Shown here one piece after another: positions 55,928 through 64,000 of a DNA stretch of 64,000 nucleotides (positions are counted from its first letter, which is position 1; every line of letters begins with the position of its first letter). The stretch spans positions 2,009,004 to 2,073,003 of the forward strand of contig NZ_KE650771.1 in assembly GCF_000447295.1 (NCBI RefSeq). The letters are read 5' to 3'. The translations under genes were made by a program, and so were the position numbers. The DNA is from Fischerella sp. PCC 9431 (lineage in GTDB: Bacteria; Cyanobacteriota; Cyanobacteriia; Cyanobacteriales; Nostocaceae). Below the pieces are notes generated by a model. That model did no database searches. It saw only the letters and a program-made list of their open reading frames with translations, and was not told where the DNA came from.

Positions 55928-56314
55928 ATGAGTACCCAAATCACGATTACTTTACCAGATGAGGTTTATCAACGTGCCGAACGCTTTGCACGGTTGGCAA
56001 ACCGAGATATTGCTAGTGTTTTAGCAGATACAATTCAACTGTCTATTCCACCTATCAGAGCAGATATTCTTGATCTTGAGCCTGTCTCTACCCTTTCTGA
56101 TCAACAGGTGTTAGCCCTGACAGAACTACAAATGGAATCAGAGCAAGATGCTCGCTTGAGTGAATTACTTGATCGCCAGCAAGCAGGTCTTCTGATTGAA
56201 GATGAGCGATTAGAGCTACAAACTCTTATGCAAATTTATCAGGAGGGATTGCTGCGAAAAGCTACCGCCCTCAGTGAGGCTGTTAAACGTGGGCTAATTG
56301 AAGCTTTAAACTAG
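55928..56314 (+). CDS. Small RHH-like protein beside HNH nuclease
   Basis: A 128-aa protein. The first 40 residues (ITITLPDEVYQRAERFARLA, then DIASVLADTIQLSI) look like a ribbon-helix-helix of antitoxin type. The rest is helical (LSELLDRQQAGLLIEDERLE). Its stop overlaps the GTG start of the HNH gene by one base, so the two are coupled. Such pairs are frequent in filamentous cyanobacteria; a toxin-antitoxin-like role is possible but not shown. Confidence 0.65.
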   Translation: MSTQITITLPDEVYQRAERFARLANRDIASVLADTIQLSIPPIRADILDLEPVSTLSDQQVLALTELQMESEQDARLSELLDRQQAGLLIEDERLELQTLMQIYQEGLLRKATALSEAVKRGLIEALN

Positions 56315-56766
56315 TGAGTCAAATTTCTGAAGAAGTTCGCATACGGGTAAGGTCAGAAGCAAATAATCAGTGTGGTTATTGTCGTAGCCTTCAAAAATAT
56401 GTTTTGGGGATTTTAGAGATCGAACACATCATTCCCAAAGCAGCAGGTGGATCTGATGATGAAGAAAACTTGTGGCTTGCTTGTCGTCTCTGTAATTCTT
56501 ACAAAGGCACACAAACCCACGCCAGAGATCCAGTGACCAATCGCAAGGTTAAATTGTTTAATCCTCGTCAACAAAAATGGTCGCGTCATTTTACTTGGAC
56601 GGATAACGGCGCTTATATTTCAGGACTGACTGCTGTTGGTCGCGCGACTATTTTGGCTTTGCAACTAAACAATCCTTATGCCGTCACAGTCAGACAAGCC
56701 TGGGTATCTGCTGGCTGGCATCCACCAACTGAAGATGATGGAAGAAAGCAGAAAGATTCAACTTAA
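56314..56766 (+). CDS. HNH endonuclease
   Basis: A 150-aa nuclease. The zinc-binding pair CGYC and the catalytic part LEIEHIIPKAAGGSDDEENL, then LACRLCNSYKGT, give a complete HNH motif. Starts with GTG at the stop of the preceding gene. The last 4 bases overlap the end of the convergent helicase-like gene. Role (defence, mobile or repair) is open. Confidence 0.85.
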   Translation: MSQISEEVRIRVRSEANNQCGYCRSLQKYVLGILEIEHIIPKAAGGSDDEENLWLACRLCNSYKGTQTHARDPVTNRKVKLFNPRQQKWSRHFTWTDNGAYISGLTAVGRATILALQLNNPYAVTVRQAWVSAGWHPPTEDDGRKQKDST

Positions 56767-59147
56767 ATCCCCACTCCATCAGCAACCACCGACACACAAG
56801 CATGAACCAAAGGTAACAACGGCCCTAATTGCTCTTGTCCATTCACAGCTAAATCACTATGACACAAATAAACTCTGTTGGACACACGGGAAAGCAAATC
56901 TGCTAAAATCCGGCTTAGGCGTTGTTCTTCTGCCAATTGTTCATCTTCTGCTGTCCAAGCTTCACCTAATCTGTCCCTTAGAAAGAAAGGCGCACCAAAC
57001 AAAGTTGCTGCACCACCTTTAGCCCAGAGCGGTGAACTCGCATCCAACCAAAAATGCCAATCATGAGAACGCCGACTTGAACGATATTGGAAGATAGTAG
57101 CTAAAGTTACAGCCTTGGCTGCTGTTCCCATCGGACGCATTGGGTAAGGATTCGCGGTGATTGTGCCGCGCTGTAGTAATTGTATAAACTCGGCAATCGT
57201 AGCTTGAGGAGATGGCACGGAAGAAGACACGGGGAGGGGGAGACGCGGTGAGGCGGAGAGTATTTTGGATGAATTCCCCGCGTCAGCTAGTCCCAGTGTC
57301 CCCGCGTCCTCAGATTGGGGAATCTGCCGTAATCTGGTATCAATTTCCCAATAATGTTGAGCAGTTTCCAGTAATTCCCGCAATGCTGCTAGTTGATCGT
57401 AGGCGAGATTAGTACCATCCCACAAAAAGCGCTGAATTGCTCGGTCTAACAAAGAAATGGGACTCGGAATCAAACGTAATTCCTGTTGCGATCGCTGTTC
57501 TTCTAGCCACTTGACAATCTCGTTGTAGGCTGTAGTCGCTGCATAACCAAGTCTATCCCACCGATCAAAGGCTGTCACAGGTAACAAATTCGGGCGTTCT
57601 GGATGGGGTTGAAAACAGTAATCTGCAATTAAACCAGCGCGTACCGGGTCGATAGTAGGAACAGAAGAGGACGGGGGGACACGGGGACTCGCTGACGCGG
57701 GGAGTTCATCAAAAAGATTCTCCGCGTCTTCCCCTCTCCGTGTCTCCGGGTCTGCAAAAGCGTCTGCAAAAGCACCACGAGAAGCATCTCCCCTACTTAA
57801 CATCACTAACATTTCTGCGACTGCATCCCGGTCTACTAAACGCCCTAATCCTGGATATACTAGTGCCAAAACGGTAAGTAGAGCGCGGATAATCGGAGAA
57901 GCAATCAGGGGACGTTGATCGTTGAGCGATTTGACTGGAATGTTTTGCTTGGTGAGAATTTCTGTGAGAGTATAGCGAGCGATCGCATCTAAACCGGGTG
58001 CAATCACTGCTATTTGCTCTGGTTCCACCTGTCCTTGTTTAATTGCTTGTACAATCACTTCGGCTGTTTGTCGCAGCAATTGAGCGCGGGATGTGGCTTG
58101 AATCGATTGCACCACTTCCGGTAGACTCAATAGTGCCAGTGGTTGTGTAATAATTTCTACCATCGGTGTTGTCAGTCTGTCAGCCAGACTATCACCAAAT
58201 GAGGCAGTTAAAGTTTCTTGCTGACAATACCCTGCTAACTCTTGCATATAATCGGGGTCTGCTCCCAAACCCAGACGCACAATTCCATCAGGATTATAGG
58301 TAAACGCTCCCACTGCTCCATTATTTAACAGCAACTCAAATAAGTGACGCGCCACAGCTGGGTAATCTTGCACGTCATCCGCCAATATTCCCTGATAGCG
58401 TTGGGTTAGCCTTTGTTGGTAATGCGGATCGGTTAACAGGTATTGATTGTAAAGTTCTATAATAATTCCGTAGGAAAGTAAGCCCCTCTCCAAACACCAG
58501 TTACGCCAATCTAGCAGTAAGCTCGAAAAAAACTCTGGTTCTACTGATTCTAAATTAGTGTCGCTGTCCTCTGGTGCGAGTGCGGTTGCTAAAACCTTAC
58601 CAATATCTTCTACTGCTGTGCCACTGGAAGCAGCCAATTGTAATAAGTCCAAAATGCGACGTACCAAACGGTACTCATTGATGCCTGCACGGCGTAAAAT
58701 CTCTTCATTGATGTAGGGACGCCAGAGTCTAGTTGCTAATTCTTGTTCGGTTTCTGGACGCAATCTCACAGGAAATTGCGCCTTGAGCTTTAAAGATTGC
58801 ACCAATAAGGGCCAAAATAAAATAACCTCATCTTGAAAAAAGCCTAAAGGAGTTTTGCAGCGTACAGGATATTTCCCTGTGGTTGCCATGACAATCTTGT
58901 CTGCTAATTCTCGCCTATTATCGTCATTAGCAGCCAAAATTAAAACCGCTCCTTCTGTTCGATGAGAATATAGGCGTTTTGGTAGGCGATCGCTATTTTT
59001 GATAGTAGGTCTTTTAGTATAAAATGATTCTTGATCATGATTTTCATCTTGCATCCAGCGAGCAAACTGTTCCACCAACCGAGCAGTTTTGCCACTGCGA
59101 CTCATACCAACAATCCAAACAGAATGAGAAAACATCACCGTTTTCAT
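56763..59147 (-). CDS. UvrD-like helicase-related protein with repeat-derived inserts
   Basis: A 794-aa protein. The Walker A motif IVGMSRSGKTARLVEQF is near residue 12, and a UvrD-type motif II reads YQGILADDVQDYPAVARHL (about 254). EGAVLILAANDDNRRELADK and later segments fit a superfamily I helicase core, shorter and more divergent than RecB/PcrA. Two inserts of Ser-Pro-rich sequence come from GACACGGGG-type repeats (about 460-500 and 610-645). It probably works in DNA repair or recombination; the exact family is uncertain. Confidence 0.75.
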   Translation of the reverse strand: MKTVMFSHSVWIVGMSRSGKTARLVEQFARWMQDENHDQESFYTKRPTIKNSDRLPKRLYSHRTEGAVLILAANDDNRRELADKIVMATTGKYPVRCKTPLGFFQDEVILFWPLLVQSLKLKAQFPVRLRPETEQELATRLWRPYINEEILRRAGINEYRLVRRILDLLQLAASSGTAVEDIGKVLATALAPEDSDTNLESVEPEFFSSLLLDWRNWCLERGLLSYGIIIELYNQYLLTDPHYQQRLTQRYQGILADDVQDYPAVARHLFELLLNNGAVGAFTYNPDGIVRLGLGADPDYMQELAGYCQQETLTASFGDSLADRLTTPMVEIITQPLALLSLPEVVQSIQATSRAQLLRQTAEVIVQAIKQGQVEPEQIAVIAPGLDAIARYTLTEILTKQNIPVKSLNDQRPLIASPIIRALLTVLALVYPGLGRLVDRDAVAEMLVMLSRGDASRGAFADAFADPETRRGEDAENLFDELPASASPRVPPSSSVPTIDPVRAGLIADYCFQPHPERPNLLPVTAFDRWDRLGYAATTAYNEIVKWLEEQRSQQELRLIPSPISLLDRAIQRFLWDGTNLAYDQLAALRELLETAQHYWEIDTRLRQIPQSEDAGTLGLADAGNSSKILSASPRLPLPVSSSVPSPQATIAEFIQLLQRGTITANPYPMRPMGTAAKAVTLATIFQYRSSRRSHDWHFWLDASSPLWAKGGAATLFGAPFFLRDRLGEAWTAEDEQLAEEQRLSRILADLLSRVSNRVYLCHSDLAVNGQEQLGPLLPLVHACVSVVADGVGI
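57214..57315 (-). repeat. Repeat insert in the helicase-like gene (downstream copy)
   Basis: GACACGGGGAGGGGGAGACG followed, after a gap, by CCCCGCGTC and CCCCGCGTCCTC. In frame in the gene; the protein gains a segment rich in S, P, L, A and G. Confidence 0.75.
57655..57775 (-). repeat. Repeat insert in the helicase-like gene (upstream copy)
   Basis: GGGGGACACGGGGACTCGC, then CCGCGTCTTCCCC and CCGTGTCTCCGGGTC. Also in frame. It adds about 40 residues (GRGEDAENLF-like and PASASPRVPPSSS). Confidence 0.75.
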
Positions 59148-59220
59148 AGGAATTTGTTAAGATACCTCGTACGTTAAATTAAGGTTAAAAACACCAAAAC
59201 AGGCTGGATGATTGCCTAAG

Positions 59221-60534
59221 ATGAATAACTCAGGTTTAGGTCAAAAAATATACTCTTTTTTGTGGTCGGCATACGAGCGGTACTTGCGGACACCAGAACG
59301 CTCTTTAAATAAAGCGTATGATGCAGCTCTCAAAATCAAAAAAATAGAAAATGAGCATTTTAATGGTAACAAAATAGACTCTAACTCAACGGTATATAGT
59401 AGCAGCGTCATTGATTATTTTGAGGCAGATCTCAAAAAAGAATTAAAAATCATTAGGATGAGGCTCACAGAATTTAGAGCCAGCCGTTATTTTTTAAGTG
59501 AACCAAATCAAAAGGCAATCAGGAAACTAGGTATCGAATCTCTTGATCCTTCAATAATTTTAGAGAAGCTGAGATTTATTGATGGAGTCATCGCAAAATA
59601 CAATAACTTAGACGAAGAAATTATCCCTCAAAATCGTGTTGCCAAACCTATAGATGTACCAGCAAAATCTATAGTTATTCAACAACCAAGACAACCCGAT
59701 ATTCTCAGAAAAAAAGTTGATAACGTCCCAAAGGGAAAAACCGATACAACAGGTGTATTACCACGTTCAATATTTAATACTATTAACCGTCTCCAAGCAG
59801 AATTAGATCCGCAAGCAGAGGAGAATGTTGTTCAAAACTTCCGTACAGCCCAAAAAAGAACCATCATCTCGGTTAGATTTATATTATTATTGATAATTGT
59901 ACCAATTCTGACTCATCAACTATCAAAAGCTTTTCTGGTTGGGCCGATTATTGATCATGTCAGAGAACCTGAGCAAGCAGTTGTCTTCCTCAACGAAGAA
60001 ATGGAAGAAGAAGCACTACTAGAATTACAAAGATTTGAAGAAAAAATTAAGTTTGAAAATCTGCTGACTAATGCTAGTCCACCAATAGAAAACATCGAAA
60101 TCCAATTAAGGGAAAAAGCCGAAGAAATTGCTGGAGAATTTCGTCGGGAAAGTGCCAATGCTCTCAAAAATGTGTTTGCAGATATTTTATCTGTAGTTGC
60201 ATTTGTATTTCTTTTACTGATGAGTAAAAGAGAAATCGCTGTTCTAAAAGGTTTCTTTGATAATATTGTCTATGGTTTGAGTGATAGCGCCAAGGCATTT
60301 ATCATCATATTGTTCACAGATATTTTTGTGGGCTTCCACTCTCCGCACGGTTGGGAAGTAATTCTAGAAGGCGTATCACGCCATTGGGGTTTACCGGCAA
60401 ATCATGATTTTATCTTCTTATTTATTGCCACCTTTCCAGTGATTTTAGATACTATCTTCAAATACTGGATTTTCCGCTACTTAAATCGAATTTCGCCTTC
60501 TGCGGTTGCTACCTATCGGAATATGAATGAGTAG
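59221..60534 (+). CDS. pcxA: Proton extrusion protein PcxA (CemA-like)
   Basis: A 437-aa inner-membrane protein needed for light-induced proton extrusion; homologous to chloroplast CemA. The N-terminal half is soluble and helical. From about 215 come four membrane helices (TIISVRFILLLIIVPILTHQ, VFADILSVVAFVFLLLMSK, and others), with the conserved LVGPIIDH motif and the FHSPHGWE segment. I chose ATG 59221 (MNNSGLGQ); a TTG three codons upstream is also open. Confidence 0.92.
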   Translation: MNNSGLGQKIYSFLWSAYERYLRTPERSLNKAYDAALKIKKIENEHFNGNKIDSNSTVYSSSVIDYFEADLKKELKIIRMRLTEFRASRYFLSEPNQKAIRKLGIESLDPSIILEKLRFIDGVIAKYNNLDEEIIPQNRVAKPIDVPAKSIVIQQPRQPDILRKKVDNVPKGKTDTTGVLPRSIFNTINRLQAELDPQAEENVVQNFRTAQKRTIISVRFILLLIIVPILTHQLSKAFLVGPIIDHVREPEQAVVFLNEEMEEEALLELQRFEEKIKFENLLTNASPPIENIEIQLREKAEEIAGEFRRESANALKNVFADILSVVAFVFLLLMSKREIAVLKGFFDNIVYGLSDSAKAFIIILFTDIFVGFHSPHGWEVILEGVSRHWGLPANHDFIFLFIATFPVILDTIFKYWIFRYLNRISPSAVATYRNMNE

Positions 60535-60881
60535 ATAGTGGCTAATCTAAAAAAATATATAGCCTTTTCAATTATCTGATTGAAGAAGCAATATTTCCTT
60601 TTTGTGTCTATGCGTCTTGGTGTTGAAAAAATAATCTTTGAAACACAAAGACACTAAGACACCAAGAAACTTTCATTTTCTATAGCAATCCGATTTGATT
60701 TGGTGAACTTACTCGTGAAGGTAGGGAACTCTTAACGGAGAACTCTTAACAAAAAGTGTACCTAGCTTCGCAAAAATCAAATAGTAGTCCTATAGATAGT
60801 TAAATAGATAGGGAATCGGAGAAATATCTACCTTTGTAGGGATGTACAAATGACTGTGCGCCCTTGCTACTAAAATTTACC
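60535..60881. other. Spacer pcxA to mltA
   Basis: 347 bases. It contains an inverted repeat (listed next) and GGAACTCTTAACGGAGAACTC direct repeats at about 60726-60750. No gene. Confidence 0.5.
60601..60672. repeat. Second copy of GTCTTGGTG / CACCAAGA inverted repeat
   Basis: ATGCGTCTTGGTGTTG and its inverse ACACTAAGACACCAAG flank about 20 AT-rich bases, like the copy at 53433-53507. Confidence 0.7.
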
Positions 60882-62153
60882 ATGCGAAAAAATCTTGTTG
60901 CTTTGTGTCTGAGTTTACCCGTTGTACCATTAATTTTTCTTGTACCGATTCAATCTCTAAATTATAGGGAACTTAGCCCACCAGAATGCCGACTAAAAAA
61001 GTGGGAACTACCAATTTCTCTGAAATTTTCTAATACACAACAAACCTCACCACTACCTTTGTTATCCTTGCAACGACCTTTGTTTCCTTGTTGCGAGGCT
61101 GATAAGTCTTGTCTAGATGAACAAATATGGGGTGAAAACGCTCAATCACCAGACAAAAAAGGATTATTAATGGCTGTCGATCGCAGTTTGCAATACTTGC
61201 AAACAAAATCTGCTGCTAGTGCTTACCAGGGATATAAAGTACCTGGTATTAGTCATCAACGTGTCATTAAAAGTTTAAGACGCTTCCGCCAACTTTTATT
61301 AACATCTAAATCTGCTGCTGAATTAAATGCAGCGATCGCTAAGGAATTTGTTTTTTACCAATCTATTGGTGGAGACAGCAAAGGTACAGTTTTGTTTACC
61401 GCCTATTATGAACCGCTTTACTCTGCTAGTCGTACTCCGACAGCAGAATATCGTTATCCGATTTATCGCTTACCTCCCGATTTAAAATCCTGGACTAAAC
61501 CTCATCCGACGCGCTTAGAGTTAGAAGGAGCAGATGGTTTACAAGGTGAAAAGGGTAAGTTACGGGGATTGGAGTTATTTTGGTTTCGCGATCGCCTTGA
61601 ACCATATATCATCCAAATCCAAGGTTCGGCGCGGTTGCAACTTCGTGATGGTACACAAACAACAGTTGGCTACGCTGGTAATACGGCTTATGGATACAAA
61701 AGTATTGGTCGTGAACTAGCAAATGATGGCAAATTACCCTTAGAAGGGATGACTATGCCGAAAATTCTTGACTATTTTCAAAAATATCCCCAATATTTAA
61801 ATATCTACATTCCGCGTGATCCTAGCTTTGTATTTTTTCAAGAAAATCATGGTGCGCCAGCAAGGGGTTCGATTGGCGTACCACTTGTTGCCGAACGTTC
61901 AATCGCTACAGATAAATCGCTCATGCCTCCCGGTGCTTTAGGCTTAATTCGCGCTGATTTTCCCTTTATAGAAACCAACGGCAAAATAGAACGTCGTATT
62001 GTGAGTCGTTATGTTCTAGATCAAGATACCGGAGGGGCGATTAAGGGAGCTGGTAGAGTGGATTATTTTTTGGGTACTGGTCAACAAGCAGGCGATCGCG
62101 CAGGCGTTACCGTCAGTAATGGACAACTATATTATTTGTTACTCAAACCGTAG
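60882..62153 (+). CDS. mltA: Membrane-bound lytic murein transglycosylase A
   Basis: A 423-aa enzyme that cleaves peptidoglycan strands, making 1,6-anhydro ends. A signal/anchor helix (LVALCLSLPVVPLIFLVP) comes first. The MltA barrel has VLFTAYYEPLYSAS and RLELEGADGLQGEKG, and the C-terminal 3D domain ends GAGRVDYFLGTGQQAGDRAG with the catalytic aspartate in GRVDYF. I chose ATG 60882 (MRKNLVALC); a TTG six codons upstream is weaker. Lipobox cysteine is not seen. Confidence 0.92.
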   Translation: MRKNLVALCLSLPVVPLIFLVPIQSLNYRELSPPECRLKKWELPISLKFSNTQQTSPLPLLSLQRPLFPCCEADKSCLDEQIWGENAQSPDKKGLLMAVDRSLQYLQTKSAASAYQGYKVPGISHQRVIKSLRRFRQLLLTSKSAAELNAAIAKEFVFYQSIGGDSKGTVLFTAYYEPLYSASRTPTAEYRYPIYRLPPDLKSWTKPHPTRLELEGADGLQGEKGKLRGLELFWFRDRLEPYIIQIQGSARLQLRDGTQTTVGYAGNTAYGYKSIGRELANDGKLPLEGMTMPKILDYFQKYPQYLNIYIPRDPSFVFFQENHGAPARGSIGVPLVAERSIATDKSLMPPGALGLIRADFPFIETNGKIERRIVSRYVLDQDTGGAIKGAGRVDYFLGTGQQAGDRAGVTVSNGQLYYLLLKP

Positions 62154-62351
62154 TGTCGGAGTCTGGGGAATCTGAGCAGACTAACTAATCACAAAGAACA
62201 AATGACTAATGACTAATAATAAATGACGATTTTTACATAAATCGGAAATATCATTCCTGCAATTTGTGTATATAAATATGTTCCTAAACAGTGGGATTCA
62301 GCATGAAAATCTCATCATAGGCTACATTGGTCGGTCAATCAGGAGTTGAAA

Positions 62352-62801
62352 GTGATCAAAGTTATATTTGATGCTGACCTAATACTAGAAGCTTTAATGA
62401 ATCGTAACGGTCTTGGAGAAGAGGTTAGTAAATTATTAGATAAAGTACATCCATTGATTCAGATGTACATTACAGATATAGGATGGCAAAAAATATACAC
62501 TTATGCCAGCCGTTTACGAGATCACACGGTAGCAGAAATAGTAGTCGATTGGTTAAAAGAAAAAATTAAAATTTGTCATATTGATCAAACTGTTCTCCAA
62601 CAAGCACGCACTTCAGCTTTAGAGGATTTTGAATCTGCTGTTGAACTTTGCTGTGTGAGCTATGAAGAACTAGATGCAGTTGTCACTCATAAGCTCAGTG
62701 ATTTTACTCAAGCTCCTCATAAATATTACGTTTGGTCAGTAGCAGAATTATGGGTACGCGCCAACTTAGAAAGCCAACTACAAACAACCAGATTTGGCTA
62801 A
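62352..62801 (+). CDS. PIN-domain protein
   Basis: A 149-aa protein of the PIN nuclease fold. The first strand IKVIFDADLILEALMNR carries the first acidic residue (FDAD). EDFESAVELCCVS and YEELDAVVTHKLSDF hold the later acidic positions, and SVAELWVRA ends the domain. I chose GTG 62352 because AGGAG lies 6 bases upstream. No antitoxin gene is next to it, so this may be an orphan or a repair/RNA protein. Function open. Confidence 0.75.
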   Translation: MIKVIFDADLILEALMNRNGLGEEVSKLLDKVHPLIQMYITDIGWQKIYTYASRLRDHTVAEIVVDWLKEKIKICHIDQTVLQQARTSALEDFESAVELCCVSYEELDAVVTHKLSDFTQAPHKYYVWSVAELWVRANLESQLQTTRFG

Positions 62802-62820
62802 AGAAAACTCTTGCTTCTTC

Positions 62821-62950
62821 CCCCTTGTCTCCCTTGTCTCCCTTGTCTCCCTTGTCTCCCTTGTCTCCCTTGTCTCCCTTGTCTCCCTTGTCCTCCTTGT
62901 CTCCCTTGTCTCCCTTGTCCCCCTTGTCCTCCTTGTCCTCCTTGCAGTCC
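62821..62950. repeat. 9-bp tandem repeat CCTTGTCTC, about 14 units
   Basis: TTGTCTCCC repeated about 14 times with TTGTCCTCC and TTGTCCCCC variants, between two convergent genes. All three frames are open across it on the plus strand, giving long low-complexity peptides that are not genes. Confidence 0.95.
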
Positions 62951-62954
62951 CTAA

Positions 62955-63506
62955 CTACTTCTGGGGAGGCGATTGCTGTAAGCGCTGTAATCGAATTGTT
63001 GCTTCTTCGATTTGCTTCTGCAACAAAGTCAAATTTGCTTCCATCGTTTTTTTGTGAACTTCCAATAACTCCGTTTCTTTACGCAGACGAGACATTCTCG
63101 CATTATGGTCTTCGGTGCGTCCTGGTTGATAGATGACACCAAGATAAATCGTGACGTTGGAAGAGTCTAAAGTATTCACACCAGCAGAAAGATTAAAGCC
63201 AAAGTCATTTTCAGTATTGACGTAGGCATTGGGGACATAGTTGAGAGGATAAATATTGGGATACTTAATCGTATTAGAGTTGTTATTATTCGAGGAAGTA
63301 TTAGAGTTAGTTACAGGAATCTGTGGACTCGACTGCAATATTTGATTGAAAGATGAATCATTGCCCACAGTCGATGACTGATTACTATTGGCTGTCTGAG
63401 AATACGCAGGGTGAAGATTTAAAGCCTCTAGAAGCAATATTACTAAAGAAGCAGAAATAAGTTTTAAATAATTATTTAACACCAACAGTAGCAAGCCCTT
63501 AATCAT
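62955..63506 (-). CDS. Exported protein with coiled coil, unknown
   Basis: A 183-aa protein. A signal peptide (LISASLVILLLEALNLHPAYS, cleavage after AYSQ likely) is followed by an N/S-rich region, a strand-rich part (FGFNLSAGVNTLDSSNVTIY) and a C-terminal coiled coil (RKETELLEVHKKTMEANLTL). I do not recognise a family. The next upstream gene on the same strand is also of exported, strand-rich type, so the two may work together at the envelope. Confidence 0.65.
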   Translation of the reverse strand: MIKGLLLLVLNNYLKLISASLVILLLEALNLHPAYSQTANSNQSSTVGNDSSFNQILQSSPQIPVTNSNTSSNNNNSNTIKYPNIYPLNYVPNAYVNTENDFGFNLSAGVNTLDSSNVTIYLGVIYQPGRTEDHNARMSRLRKETELLEVHKKTMEANLTLLQKQIEEATIRLQRLQQSPPQK

Positions 63507-63653
63507 CTTGTTAAGAAATTTTTTACTCAGTAAAGCGTTTCAGAAACGAATAAAAACTCAAGAATACGCCAAAATACTGGCGTAATCACGATTATTCTCT
63601 TCTGCTTTCTGACTTTACGCAAGAGGCTTGCTATATTAATTTACTGTAGGGTG

Positions 63654-64000
63654 CTAATGTACACTTAAATTTAAAGTGTAATTTAAAACGCCATTTCCGC
63701 TTGTTTGCTGAGAGGAAGTAATACCAGGACCGCTCAATTCCACAGTGATTCCAGATGATGCAGGAGCATAACGTCCCGAAATTTCAACTACATGCTCTCC
63801 AGGTGATAGTAAAGGTGATAAATTAATTTCCGCTTGGCTACCGTTAAGCCGTTTCACAACTTTACCATCAAGAATAATGTCACCATTTAATTGGCTACCG
63901 TTCGTGTCAATTCGCAAAATGTGGGGTTGACGAAGATCAGTAGCACTCAAATTTACTGAGGTTGTTTGATATCCAGAAGAATAGCTAGACTGCTGACTAA
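63654..64000 (-). CDS. Strand-rich protein, N-terminus outside window
   Basis: The visible 114 C-terminal residues are open to the window end without a start. They begin with S/Q/Y-rich sequence, then NLSATDLRQPHILRIDTNGS and LDGKVVKRLNGSQAEINLSP, ending SGNGVLNYTLNLSVH. The pattern fits a carbohydrate-binding-like or PEGA-like beta sandwich (LSPGEHVVEISGRY). It lies 147 bases upstream of the coiled-coil gene. Identity unknown. Confidence 0.6.
   Translation of the reverse strand, partial: SQQSSYSSGYQTTSVNLSATDLRQPHILRIDTNGSQLNGDIILDGKVVKRLNGSQAEINLSPLLSPGEHVVEISGRYAPASSGITVELSGPGITSSQQTSGNGVLNYTLNLSVH

Noticed and set aside
62732-63136. Plus-strand frames with long L-S-P or S-L-V runs
   Set aside because: Products of the 9-bp tandem repeat; no ribosome site and antisense to a real gene.

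Overview
The window comes from a filamentous, probably heterocyst-forming cyanobacterium (Nostocales-like). The evidence is a psbE-F-L cluster with ycf48 and rubA, ndhC-K-J, pcxA and ftn2/zipN, many HIP1-type GCGATCGC octamers, heptanucleotide tandem repeats of the TTATCAG type, and very large multi-domain hybrid kinases. I cannot name the genus.

Layout. 0-4.2 kb: photosystem II genes (psbL partial, psbF, psbE), the PSII assembly factor ycf48 and rubredoxin rubA on the minus strand, divergent from ndhC-ndhK-ndhJ. 4.2-15.4 kb: a type III-A (csm) CRISPR-Cas locus. A tight minus-strand operon runs cas10-csm2-csm3-csm4-csm5-cas6, then a broken Csx-type gene and a CARF-only gene, and a second Cas6 carrying a C-terminal helix-turn-helix converges on it. 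There is no cas1/cas2 and no real array, only two decayed repeat-like hairpins 71 bp apart. Cas10 lacks an HD nuclease motif but keeps GGDD. 15.5-30 kb: a signalling island with a soluble 1953-aa poly-HAMP hybrid kinase, a membrane CHASE3 hybrid kinase with a near-duplicate C-terminal half, orphan CheR and CheB, and a third hybrid kinase. 30-47 kb: housekeeping genes (FKBP isomerase, two tRNA-Lys, WD40 protein, class I aldolase, ftn2, pdhA, mutarotase, a pair of M16 peptidases, a peptidoglycan-binding protein), plus a small regulatory pair (ribbon-helix-helix and PAS-like) behind an array of TGTCA motifs. 47-64 kb: membrane and envelope genes, a subtilase, a DarT/DarG toxin-antitoxin pair, an HNH endonuclease with a small RHH-like partner, a UvrD-like helicase-related protein, pcxA, mltA and a PIN-domain gene.

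A theme runs through the window: short repeats usually confined to intergenic DNA (9-bp GACACGGGG units and their CCCCGCGTC partners, 7-bp TTATCAG units, CCTTGTCTC units) have entered genes. They encode linkers in three large proteins, and the 7-bp family supplies the stop codons of several genes. The most notable candidates for new biology are the decayed but possibly functional CARF/HEPN arrangement beside an HD-less Cas10, the Cas6-HTH fusion, the RHH/PAS pair with its operator array, and the poly-HAMP kinase beside CheR/CheB with no ordinary chemoreceptor in view.
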